Below, piece by piece: positions 36,896 to 46,443 of a stretch of DNA of 64,000 nt (positions within the stretch are counted from its first letter, which is position 1; every line of letters starts with the position of its first letter). The position numbers and the translations under genes were made by a program. Below the pieces are notes generated by a model, which searched no databases, was not told the origin of the DNA, and saw only the letters and a list, made by a program, of their open reading frames with translations. Source of the stretch: Pseudomonas protegens (GTDB lineage: Bacteria; Pseudomonadota; Gammaproteobacteria; Pseudomonadales; Pseudomonadaceae); the NCBI RefSeq assembly GCF_013407925.2, contig NZ_CP060201.1, forward strand, positions 6,061,001 to 6,125,000, given 5' to 3'.

Positions 36896-38779
36896 GTGAG
36901 TTGCCAATCCAGAGCGCCATCCCCACCCGTGGCCGAGCCGCCGCGTTATCGCCAGGTGTCCATTGGCCGGCCGGCGGTTGCCGTCAGTGAAGAGCAGGGC
37001 GTGCTGCACATGCGCGCGCTGGAGCCACTGGCGCCCTTGCCCGATCGCTTGCTCGATCGCCTGCTGCACTGGGCCCGGGTACGCCCCGAGCAGACCTTCA
37101 TTGCCGCCCGCGAGGCCGGCGGCGACTGGCGCCGGGTCAGCTATGGGCAGATGCTCGACAGCGTGCGCGCCATCGCCCAGGGTCTGCTTCGTTACGGCCT
37201 GTCGGCCGACAAGCCGCTGGCGCTGCTCTCGGGCAATGACATCGAACACCTGCAACTGGCCCTGGGCGCGATGTACGCCGGGATTCCCTATTGCCCGGTG
37301 TCGCCGGCCTATTCGCTGCTGTCCCAGGACTTTGCCAAGCTGCGTCACGTCTGTGACCTGTTGCAGCCGGGGCTGGTGTTCGTCAGCGACGCCAGCGCCT
37401 ACCAGCGGGCCATCGACGCGGTGCTGCCGCCCGAGACGCCGCTGATCAGCGTGCGTGGCCAGGTGCCGGGGCGGCCTCAGGCGAGTTTTGCCAGCCTGCT
37501 GGCCGAGCCCGGTGGGGCCGAGGCCGATGCAGCCTTTGCCGCCACCGGGCCGGACAGCATCGCCAAGTTTCTCTTCACCTCGGGCTCGACCAAGCTGCCC
37601 AAGGCGGTGATCACCACCCAGCGCATGCTCTGCGCCAATCAGCAGATGCTGCTGCAGACCTTTCCGGTGTTCGGCGAAGCGCCGCCGGTGCTGGTGGACT
37701 GGCTGCCCTGGAACCACACCTTCGGCGGCAGCCATAACGTCGGCATCGTGCTCTACAACGGCGGCACTTTTTACCTGGACGAGGGCAAGCCCACGGCCCA
37801 GGGCTTTGCTGAAACCCTGCGCAACCTCAAGGAAATTTCCCCCACCGCCTACCTGACCGTGCCCAAGGGCTGGGAGGAACTGGTCAACGCCCTGGAGCAG
37901 GATGCCGAGCTGCGCGAGTGTTTTTTCAAGCGCATGAGCCTGTTTTTCTTCGCCGCCGCGGGGCTTTCACAAAGTGTCTGGGACCGCCTGGACCGGGTCG
38001 CCGAGCAGCATTGCGGCGAACGCATCCGGATGATGGCCGGGCTTGGCATGACCGAGGCCGCGCCGTCGTGCACCTTCACCACCGGGCCGCTGTCGATGGC
38101 CGGTTACATCGGCCTGCCGGCGCCGGGTTGCGAAGTGCGCCTGGTGCCGGTGGATGGCAAGCTCGAAGGGCGCTTTCGCGGGCCGCACATCATGCCCGGC
38201 TACTGGCGCGCGGCGCAGCAGACCGCCGAAGTGTTCGATGCCCAGGGCTTCTACTGCTCGGGGGATGCGCTCAAGCTCGCCGACGCCGCCGACCCGCAAC
38301 TGGGGTTGATGTTCGACGGGCGCATCGCCGAGGACTTCAAGTTGTCGTCCGGAGTGTTCGTCAGCGTCGGCCCGCTGCGCAATCGCGCGGTGCTCGAAGG
38401 CGCGCCCTATGTCCAGGACCTGGTGGTGGCCGCCCCCGACCGCGAGTGCCTGGGGGCCCTGGTGTTCCCGCGCCTGTATGAATGCCGGCGGCTGGCGGGG
38501 CTGGGCGCCGAGGCCAGCGAGGCCCAGGTGCTGGCCAGCGCGCCGGTGCGCCAGTGGTTCGGCGACTGGTTGCAGCGCCTGAATCGCGAGGCCAGCGGCA
38601 ATGCCAGCCGCCTGGAGTGGATCGCGCTGCAGGTGGAGCCGGCGTCCATCGACCGCGGGGAGATCACCGACAAGGGCTCGATCAACCAGCGCGCGGTGTT
38701 GCAGTGGCGCGCCGAGCAGGTCGAGAACCTGTATCGCGGCCGCGAGCCGTCGATCCTGCGCGCCGAGCCCAAGCCATGA
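36896..38779 (+). CDS. fcs: Feruloyl-CoA synthetase
   Basis: A 627-residue AMP-forming acyl-CoA ligase. It activates ferulate (and probably p-coumarate or caffeate) with ATP and CoA. The phosphate loop is LFTSGSTKLPKAVITTQ, with WLPWNHTFGGSHNVG and GLGMTEAAPSCTF downstream; these are typical of feruloyl-CoA synthetases, which are longer than average ligases. GTG 36896 is chosen because GGAGG (36883-36887) lies eight bases upstream; ATG 36890 is too close to it. Its TGA overlaps the next gene's ATG. Confidence 0.9.
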   Translation: MSCQSRAPSPPVAEPPRYRQVSIGRPAVAVSEEQGVLHMRALEPLAPLPDRLLDRLLHWARVRPEQTFIAAREAGGDWRRVSYGQMLDSVRAIAQGLLRYGLSADKPLALLSGNDIEHLQLALGAMYAGIPYCPVSPAYSLLSQDFAKLRHVCDLLQPGLVFVSDASAYQRAIDAVLPPETPLISVRGQVPGRPQASFASLLAEPGGAEADAAFAATGPDSIAKFLFTSGSTKLPKAVITTQRMLCANQQMLLQTFPVFGEAPPVLVDWLPWNHTFGGSHNVGIVLYNGGTFYLDEGKPTAQGFAETLRNLKEISPTAYLTVPKGWEELVNALEQDAELRECFFKRMSLFFFAAAGLSQSVWDRLDRVAEQHCGERIRMMAGLGMTEAAPSCTFTTGPLSMAGYIGLPAPGCEVRLVPVDGKLEGRFRGPHIMPGYWRAAQQTAEVFDAQGFYCSGDALKLADAADPQLGLMFDGRIAEDFKLSSGVFVSVGPLRNRAVLEGAPYVQDLVVAAPDRECLGALVFPRLYECRRLAGLGAEASEAQVLASAPVRQWFGDWLQRLNREASGNASRLEWIALQVEPASIDRGEITDKGSINQRAVLQWRAEQVENLYRGREPSILRAEPKP

Positions 38780-40017
38780 GCGGCGCCGGGCAGTACAGCG
38801 GGTTCGCCGATGTGGCGATCCTGGAGGCGGTACGCACGCCCTGGGTCGACCTCGGCGGAAGTCTGGCCGAGATCTCGCCGATCGACCTGGGGATCAAGGT
38901 CGGGCGCGAGGTCCTGGCCCGGGCCGGCATCGAGCCGCAGGCGGTGGACAGCGTGCTGGCCGGTTCCATGGCCCAGGCCAGTTTCGACGCCTACCTGCTG
39001 CCCCGGCACATCGGCCTGTACAGCGGGGTCGGGCAAGCGGTGCCGGCCCTGGGGGTGCAGCGCATCTGCGCCACCGGTTTCGAGCTGCTGCGTCAGGCCG
39101 CCGAGCAACTGCGCGGCGAGGTGCAACTGGCGTTGTGCGTGGCCAGTGAGTCGATGTCGCGCAACCCGATTGCCGCCTACACCCATCGCGGCGGCTTTCG
39201 CCTGGGAGCGGCGGTGCAGTTCAAGGACTTTTTATGGGAGGCGCTGTATGACCCGGCGCCGGGGCTGGACATGATCGCCACCGCCGACAACCTGGCGCGG
39301 CGTTACGGCCTGACCCGCGAAGCGGTGGATGACTACGCCTGCGCCAGTCATCAGCGGGCCCTGGCCGCCCGGCAAGCGGGCTGGTTCGCGGCGGAAATCG
39401 TCGCCGTGAGCCAGCAGCGCTTCGAACTCGACGGCTATCAAGCGCGCGGCATTCGCCTGCCGCGCGGGGTCGAGACGGTCAGTCAGGACAGCCATCCGCG
39501 CCCCAGTGAACGGTCTGCCCTGGCGCGACTGCGGACCATCCACGAAGGCGGGGTGCAGACCGCCGGCAACAGCTGCGCGGTGGTCGATGGCGCGGCGGCG
39601 GCCCTGGTCGGGCGGGCCTCGGCGTGCAGCGACCGGCCCCTGGCGCTGTTGCGGGCCAGCGCGGTGGTCGGGGTGGCGCCGGAGTTCATGGGCATCGGTC
39701 CGGCCCCGGCGATCCGCCTGCTGTTGCAGCGCAGTGGCCTGAGCCTTGGGCAGATCGGTCGCCTTGAAATCAACGAGGCCCAGGCGGCCCAGGTGCTGGC
39801 CGTGGCCCGGGAGCTGGAGCTGGACGGCGATCGGCTGAATGTCCAGGGCGGCTCCCTGGCCCTGGGTCATCCGCTGGCCGCCAGCGGCCTGCGCCTGGTG
39901 CTGACCCTGGCTCGGCAACTGCGCGAGCACAACCTGCGCTACGGCATCGCCGCGGCCTGCGTGGGCGGTGGCCAGGGCATGGCGCTGCTGATCGAAAACC
40001 CGACCTGGCGCGCTTGA
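38776..40017 (+). CDS. aat: Acetyl-CoA acyltransferase (thiolase) of the ferulate cluster
   Basis: A 413-residue thiolase. The nucleophile is Cys98 in QRICATGFE, with HPLAASGLRLV and CVGGGQG as the other active-site segments. Thiolase and acyl-CoA dehydrogenase genes accompany fcs-ech-vdh in several pseudomonads, where a beta-oxidation route for the side chain has been proposed beside the retro-aldol route. It is coupled to fcs by an ATGA overlap. Confidence 0.87.
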   Translation: MSGAGQYSGFADVAILEAVRTPWVDLGGSLAEISPIDLGIKVGREVLARAGIEPQAVDSVLAGSMAQASFDAYLLPRHIGLYSGVGQAVPALGVQRICATGFELLRQAAEQLRGEVQLALCVASESMSRNPIAAYTHRGGFRLGAAVQFKDFLWEALYDPAPGLDMIATADNLARRYGLTREAVDDYACASHQRALAARQAGWFAAEIVAVSQQRFELDGYQARGIRLPRGVETVSQDSHPRPSERSALARLRTIHEGGVQTAGNSCAVVDGAAAALVGRASACSDRPLALLRASAVVGVAPEFMGIGPAPAIRLLLQRSGLSLGQIGRLEINEAQAAQVLAVARELELDGDRLNVQGGSLALGHPLAASGLRLVLTLARQLREHNLRYGIAAACVGGGQGMALLIENPTWRA

Positions 40018-40025
40018 GCCCGATC

Positions 40026-40055
40026 GGCCCGCCACTCCTGGCGGGCCACTGTTTT
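40026..40055 (+). terminator. Terminator-like hairpin between aat and acd
   Basis: GGCCCGCC-ACTCCT-GGCGGGCC (40026-40047) is followed by ACTGTTTT. It lies within the operon, so it may reduce expression of acd relative to the upstream genes. Confidence 0.5.
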
Positions 40056-40076
40056 CCTACTCGATGAGGTGTCCCC

Positions 40077-41831
40077 ATGTGGAGCTACCAGGCGCCGCTG
40101 CGCGATATGCAATTTGTCCTTGAGCACTGGCTGGAGGCCCCCGAAGCCTGGCGTCGCAGCCCGGCGTTCGACGCGCTGGACCTGCCCCTGGCGCTACAAG
40201 TGCTGGAGCAGGCGGCGCGTTTCAGCCAGGGCGTACTGGCGCCGCTGAATGCCAGCGGCGATCGCCAGGGCTGCCAGTGGGCGGATGGACAGGTCAGCAC
40301 CCCAGAGGGTTTTGCCGAGGCCTATCGGGCCTATGTCGAGGGCGGCTGGCCGGCCCTGGCCTGCGCCGAAGCCTTGGGTGGCCAGGGCCTGCCGCAACTG
40401 CTGGACGCGGCGCTGCAAGAGATGCTCTACGCCAGCAACCATGCCTGGGCCATGTACACCGGCATTGCCCACGGCGCCTACCTGTGTCTGAAGACCCACG
40501 GCGCGCCCTGGCTTCAGGAGCGCTACCTGCCCGGGATCATCAGCGGCGCGAGCCTGCCCACCATGTGCCTGAGCGAGCCCCAGGCCGGCAGTGATGTCGG
40601 CCTGCTGCGCTGTCGGGCCGAGCCGCAAGCCGATGGCAGTTATCGCCTGAGCGGCAGCAAGCTGTTCATCTCCGGTGGCGAGCACGACCTCACCGACAAC
40701 ATCCTGCACCTGGTGCTGGCCCGGCTGCCGGACGCGCCCGTGGGCAGCCGGGGGATCTCGCTGTTCCTGGTGCCCAAGCGCCTGGAGTCGGGCCAGGACA
40801 ACGGCGTGCGCTGCGACGGCATCGAACACAAGATGGGCATCAAGGGCAGCGCCACCTGTGCCCTGGTGTTCGACGCGGCCCGGGGCTGGTTGGTGGGCGA
40901 GGCTAATCGCGGTCTGGCGGCAATGTTCGTGATGATGAACTCGGCGCGCCTGCACGTCGGCCTGCAAGGCCTGGGGCATGTCGAAGCGGCCTGGCAGAAC
41001 GCCCGGGACTACGCCGGCGAGCGCCAGCAGATGCGGGCGCCGTTGCGGCCCGCCGGGGTCGCCGCCCAGGCTGCCGATCCGATTCGCTATCACCCGGCCA
41101 TGCGCCGTGTGCTGCTGGAATTGCGCGCCATCAGCGAAGGCCTGCGCGCCATTGGCTACTGGGCCGCGCACCTGCTGGATCAGGCCGAGCATCACCCCGA
41201 GCCACTGGCCCGGCGTCAGGCCGATCAGCTGGCGCAACTGCTGACGCCGATCATCAAGGCCTTTTTTACCGAGCAGGGCTTTCGTCAGGCCAGCAACGCC
41301 TTGCAGGTTTTCGGCGGCTACGGCTACGTCGCCGAGTTCGCCATCGAGCAGACCCTGCGCGACAGCCGCATCGCCATGATCTACGAAGGCAGCAACGAGA
41401 TTCAGGCCAACGACCTGCTGCTGCGCAAGGTGCTGGGGGATGGCGGGCAGGGCTTTGCGCTGTTGCTTGAGCAACTGCGCGATGAGGCCGTGCAGGGCGC
41501 CGCCGTGGCCGAATGCGCGGGCTTTGCCCGGCTGTTGGCGGATCTGGCCGAGGCGTTGCAGGGGCTGGTGGGCGAGGTGCAACGCTGGGCGCTGGAGGAT
41601 GCCGAGTACCCATACCGCGCGGCGGGGGATTTTCTCGCCTTGTGTGGCTTGAGCCTGTTGGCACTGGCCTGGGCCCGGGCGGCGCGGGTCTCGCGAAATT
41701 TGCCCGAGGGCGATCCGCTGCGCGAGGCCAAGCTGGAGACGGCGGGGTTCTTTTTCAGCTACCTGTTGCCCCAGGTCGAGCAGCGGATGACGGCGGTGCG
41801 CGGCGCCCGGGCGGCGCTGGCCTTTATCTGA
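40077..41831 (+). CDS. acd: Acyl-CoA dehydrogenase of the ferulate cluster
   Basis: A 584-residue FAD acyl-CoA dehydrogenase of the long, DmdC-like type. It has PTMCLSEPQAGSDVGLLRC (flavin and substrate loop), KLFISGGEHDL, and the C-terminal FGGYGYVAEFAIEQTLRDSRIAMIYEGSNEIQ with the usual catalytic glutamate in YEGSNEIQ. It is separated from aat by 59 bp with a hairpin. By context it would introduce the double bond in a CoA-activated phenylpropanoid side chain. Confidence 0.87.
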   Translation: MWSYQAPLRDMQFVLEHWLEAPEAWRRSPAFDALDLPLALQVLEQAARFSQGVLAPLNASGDRQGCQWADGQVSTPEGFAEAYRAYVEGGWPALACAEALGGQGLPQLLDAALQEMLYASNHAWAMYTGIAHGAYLCLKTHGAPWLQERYLPGIISGASLPTMCLSEPQAGSDVGLLRCRAEPQADGSYRLSGSKLFISGGEHDLTDNILHLVLARLPDAPVGSRGISLFLVPKRLESGQDNGVRCDGIEHKMGIKGSATCALVFDAARGWLVGEANRGLAAMFVMMNSARLHVGLQGLGHVEAAWQNARDYAGERQQMRAPLRPAGVAAQAADPIRYHPAMRRVLLELRAISEGLRAIGYWAAHLLDQAEHHPEPLARRQADQLAQLLTPIIKAFFTEQGFRQASNALQVFGGYGYVAEFAIEQTLRDSRIAMIYEGSNEIQANDLLLRKVLGDGGQGFALLLEQLRDEAVQGAAVAECAGFARLLADLAEALQGLVGEVQRWALEDAEYPYRAAGDFLALCGLSLLALAWARAARVSRNLPEGDPLREAKLETAGFFFSYLLPQVEQRMTAVRGARAALAFI

Positions 41832-41843
41832 GGCGATGCAGGC

Positions 41844-41857
41844 TATTGGATCCAATA
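41844..41857. promoter_or_regulatory. VanR-type operator palindrome after acd
   Basis: TATTGGATCCAATA is a perfect 14-bp palindrome. Its core ATTGGATCCAAT is the known VanR operator of Caulobacter, and related sites occur before vanA here. It lies 13 bp after the acd stop and directly before a REP element. Confidence 0.55.
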
Positions 41858-41858
41858 T

Positions 41859-41990
41859 TGTGGCGAGGGAGCTTGCTCCCGCTGGGGTGCGCAGCGCCCC
41901 CATCTGCGGCCTCCGAGGGCTTTCGGCCTGGCGCGCCAGCAGCCTTTGCGCCGGCTGCGCCATCGAACGGGAGCAAGCTCCCTCACCACA
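41859..41990. repeat. REP doublet, family C
   Basis: TGTGGCGAGGGAGCTTGCTC at the left and its inverted partner, ending GAGCAAGCTCCCTCACCACA, at the right enclose about 85 bp. Each arm also contains its own small palindrome (GGGAGCTTGCTCCC). This arrangement is a typical P. fluorescens REPIN. Confidence 0.85.
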
Positions 41991-42003
41991 GGCTTGTTTG
42001 GCG

Positions 42004-42051
42004 GTGAGTCTGGTAGTGAGCCTGGTAGTGAGCCTGGTAGTGAGTCTCGTC
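42004..42051. repeat. Tandem 12-bp repeat, four units
   Basis: Four units of GTGAGYCTGGTA start at 42004, 42016, 42028 and 42040. The two middle units are identical and the last is degenerate (GTGAGTCTCGTC). Confidence 0.85.
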
Positions 42052-42197
42052 GCCTGCCCGAACGGTGCTGGTCGATAATCGCCCGCTAATCCCGGTGCCT
42101 GGTCGGGCACCTAAGCATTTGATCCCTATGGAAATTAACCCCGACCCTGGTTGGCCTGGGACCTTTTGCTCGGCCGTTTCAGCCCGTTCGTCTCTTG

Positions 42198-42213
42198 TTA
42201 TTGGATCCATTAA
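42198..42213 (+). promoter_or_regulatory. VanR-type operator upstream of the VanK-like MFS gene
   Basis: TTATTGGATCCATTAA differs from a perfect palindrome only in the central flanks and matches the vanA operator core (ATGGATCCAT/ATTGGATCCAAT). It lies 77 bp before the leader ORF and 190 bp before the MFS start. Confidence 0.6.
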
Positions 42214-42289
42214 GCGTTTTATTGGCGACCTGGCGATGGCGGGAGCCCTCCTGACCGTCGGCCATAAAAACAACAAAAAGGGTTTCGCC

Positions 42290-42406
42290 ATGAATGTCTT
42301 ATCGACGGCGTGCAGCCGCCTGGCTGGCGCGCGCTGGCTGTCTGTGTGCACAGGTTCTTTGGGTGTTGCGCTTCGGGTCCTGACCGAATGGCAGGTGCGC
42401 CCATGA
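42290..42406 (+). CDS. Putative 38-residue leader peptide before the MFS gene
   Basis: ATG 42290 is preceded by an A-rich AAAAAGG ribosome-binding site. The frame encodes 38 residues (MNVLSTACSRLAGARWLSVC and so on, ending EWQVRP) and stops at TGA 42404-42406, overlapping the MFS ATG (ATGA). The MFS gene itself has no visible ribosome-binding site, so its translation probably depends on the leader. I recognise no function in the peptide. Confidence 0.5.
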   Translation: MNVLSTACSRLAGARWLSVCTGSLGVALRVLTEWQVRP

Positions 42407-43728
42407 ACCTCGATCTCAAGCAACGGGTCGACCAGGGCCCGATGGGCGCCTTCCAGTGTCTGGCGATCGGCATCTGCATCGTGCTCAACATGATCGACGG
42501 CTTCGATGTGCTGGTGATGGCCTTCACCGCCGCTTCGGTGTCCGCCGAGTGGCAGCTCAATGGCGCGCAGGTCGGCCTGCTGCTCAGTGCCGGGCTGTTC
42601 GGCATGGCCGCCGGTTCGCTGTTTATCGCGCCCTGGGCCGACCGCTTCGGCCGCCGGCCGCTGATTCTGGGGTGCCTGTTGCTGTCCGGTGTCGGCATGT
42701 TGCTTTCGGCCACCAGCCACAGCCCCTTGCAACTGGCGCTGTTGCGCGGCCTCACCGGGCTGGGCATCGGCGGCATCCTGGCCAGCAGCAATGTGATCGC
42801 CGCCGAATACGCCAGCCGTCGCTGGCGCGGGTTGGCGGTGAGCCTGCAATCCACCGGCTATGCCCTGGGGGCGACCCTGGGCGGCTTGCTGGCGGTGTGG
42901 CTGCTGAGCCATTGGGGCTGGCGCTCGGTATTTGTGTTTGGCGGCATCGTCACCTTGCTGGTGATCCCCCTGGTGCTGCTCTGGCTCCCCGAATCCCTGG
43001 ACTTTCTCCTGGCCCGGCGCCCGGCCGACGCTTTGTTGCGGGTCAATCGCCTGGCCCGGCGCCTGGGCCACCCGGAACTGGTGCGGCTGCCCGCTGCGGC
43101 GCTGGGCGAGGAGGGCGCCGTCAGCGGCTTTGGCCAGCTGTTCGCCGGGCCGCTGCGGCGCACCACGCTGCTGCTCTGGCTGCTGTTTTTCCTGGTGATG
43201 TTCGGCTTCTACTTCGTCATGAGCTGGACCCCGAAACTGCTGGTGGCCGCCGGGCTTTCGGCGCAGCAGGGGATCACCGGCGGGGTGCTGCTGAGTGTCG
43301 GCGGGATCTTCGGCGCGGCGCTGATCGGCGGCTTGTCCTCGCGCTGGCCGCTGACCCGGGTGCTGTCGCTGTTCATGCTGGTGACCGCCGGGCTCCTGGT
43401 GCTGTTTGTCGGCAGTGCCTCGTCGATTGCCGCGGCCCTGGGCCTGGGGCTGCTGATCGGGCTGTTCGCCAACGGCTGCGTGGCCGGGCTCTATGCCTTG
43501 TCGCCGGTGGTCTACGAGGCTTCAGTGCGGGCGACCGGGGTCGGTTGGGGGATCGGCATCGGGCGTATTGGCGCGATTGTCTCGCCGACGGTGGCCGGGG
43601 TGCTGCTGGATGCCGGCTGGCAGCCGCTGCACCTGTACGGGGTGTTTGCCGTGGTCTTCGTGCTGGCGGCCGGTTGCCTGGTGTGGCTGCGACCGGCGTC
43701 GCCGCAGGCGCAGGCAGCCCTGGCCTAG
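42403..43728 (+). CDS. VanK/PcaK-like MFS aromatic acid transporter (AAHS family)
   Basis: A 441-residue, 12-helix carrier. It has NMIDGFDVLVMAF in helix 1, ADRFGRRP in loop 2-3, and YEASVRATGVGWGIGIGRIG near helix 11, the markers of aromatic acid:H+ symporters. The ATG at 42403 overlaps the leader ORF stop. VanR-type operators upstream suggest co-regulation with vanAB, so vanillate or a related acid is the best guess for substrate. Confidence 0.88.
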   Translation: MNLDLKQRVDQGPMGAFQCLAIGICIVLNMIDGFDVLVMAFTAASVSAEWQLNGAQVGLLLSAGLFGMAAGSLFIAPWADRFGRRPLILGCLLLSGVGMLLSATSHSPLQLALLRGLTGLGIGGILASSNVIAAEYASRRWRGLAVSLQSTGYALGATLGGLLAVWLLSHWGWRSVFVFGGIVTLLVIPLVLLWLPESLDFLLARRPADALLRVNRLARRLGHPELVRLPAAALGEEGAVSGFGQLFAGPLRRTTLLLWLLFFLVMFGFYFVMSWTPKLLVAAGLSAQQGITGGVLLSVGGIFGAALIGGLSSRWPLTRVLSLFMLVTAGLLVLFVGSASSIAAALGLGLLIGLFANGCVAGLYALSPVVYEASVRATGVGWGIGIGRIGAIVSPTVAGVLLDAGWQPLHLYGVFAVVFVLAAGCLVWLRPASPQAQAALA

Positions 43729-43762
43729 GGCCGCGAAACTGGATGGGGCGGCGGGCGCCGCT

Positions 43763-44659
43763 TCACGACTGGCCGTCGATGATCGCCGCGGCCACGGTCT
43801 GGCGGAACCAGGTCAGGGCGGCGGAGCTGTCGCTGTTGGGGTGCCAGTGCAGGGACACGTCGAATTCCCCTACCGGGAACGGCAGCTCCAGTTGCCGCAG
43901 GCCGCCTTCAAGGGTGAACAGGCGGGCGATCTGCGCCGGCAGTACCGCCAGCAGGTCGGTGCCGGGCAAGACCTTGGGCAGCACCGAGAAATGCGGCACC
44001 TGCAGGCTGATGCGACGTTTGGCGTTCATCTGCTTGAGCACGTCCTCGACGCTGCCGTGGCCGGTGGTGCGGGTCACGGCGATGTGCCGCTCGGCGAGGA
44101 ACTGCTCCAGGCTCAGCTGGGTGTCGATGCGCGGGTGGCGGTCGCTGAGCAGGCACACGTAGCGCTCGCGGATCAGCACCTGGCTGCGGGTGCCGGTCAG
44201 GGGCTTGCGGCAGATCAGTGCGTCGACCTTGGCGCTGCTCAGCCATTCGCCGGCCTGGTCCACTTGCAACGGCAGGACTTCGACTTCGGCCTCCGGCGCT
44301 AGCTGGTTCAGGCGCGCCAGGATCAGCGGCAGGAAACCCATTTCGCCGAGGTCGGAGAGGGCGATGCGAAAGCGTCGTTCGGTGGTGGCCGGGTCGAAGC
44401 GCCGGGTGCTGTGCACGGTGTTTTCGATGCTCGTCAGGGATTGGCGCAGGGGCGGATACAGCTCATCGGCCAGTTGGCTGGGCTGGATGCCGTCGCGGCT
44501 GCGGCTGAACAGGCCGTCGTCGAACAGCTCGCGCAGCCGCGCCAGGGCGTAGCTGACCGAGGGCTGGGTGACGAACAGGCGTTCGGCGGCCAGGGTCACG
44601 CTGCGGGCCTCATAGAGGGTGACGAAGGTGCGGATCAGGTTCAGATCGATGTGGCTCAT
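43763..44659 (-). CDS. LysR-family regulator divergent from the decarboxylase gene
   Basis: A 298-residue LysR protein. The N-terminal helix-turn-helix lies at residues 1-65 (DLNLIRTFVTLYEARSVTLAAERLFVTQPSVSYAL), with a periplasmic-binding-like effector domain after it. It is divergent from the benzoylformate decarboxylase gene across 115 bp and is the natural candidate to control the set 44775-51820 in response to an aromatic acid. Confidence 0.88.
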   Translation of the reverse strand: MSHIDLNLIRTFVTLYEARSVTLAAERLFVTQPSVSYALARLRELFDDGLFSRSRDGIQPSQLADELYPPLRQSLTSIENTVHSTRRFDPATTERRFRIALSDLGEMGFLPLILARLNQLAPEAEVEVLPLQVDQAGEWLSSAKVDALICRKPLTGTRSQVLIRERYVCLLSDRHPRIDTQLSLEQFLAERHIAVTRTTGHGSVEDVLKQMNAKRRISLQVPHFSVLPKVLPGTDLLAVLPAQIARLFTLEGGLRQLELPFPVGEFDVSLHWHPNSDSSAALTWFRQTVAAAIIDGQS

Positions 44660-44753
44660 GCTGCCTCATGGATATAGATGGATCTTATTTTTAATAGAAA
44701 TAGTATCGATTTGATCAATTTCGGCGCGGCTGCAAGAGTAACCCAAATTCTAA

Positions 44754-46361
<1,608 letters not shown>

Positions 46362-46443
46362 GGACTGTCTTGTTGCCGGGCCAGCTGCCCGGCCGTGCCC
46401 ACCGCAGCTTGCGGACTCACCAGAAGAATAAAAAGAGGTGGTT

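Larger units (their letters stand above)
41832..42289. other. 458-bp intergenic region: operator palindromes, REP pair and tandem repeat
   Basis: From left to right it holds a perfect VanR-type palindrome (41844-41857), a two-headed REP element (41859-41990), a 12-bp tandem repeat (42004-42051), a second VanR-type site (42198-42213) and a CA motif (42264-42281). No ordinary gene is supported before the leader ORF at 42290. Confidence 0.7.
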
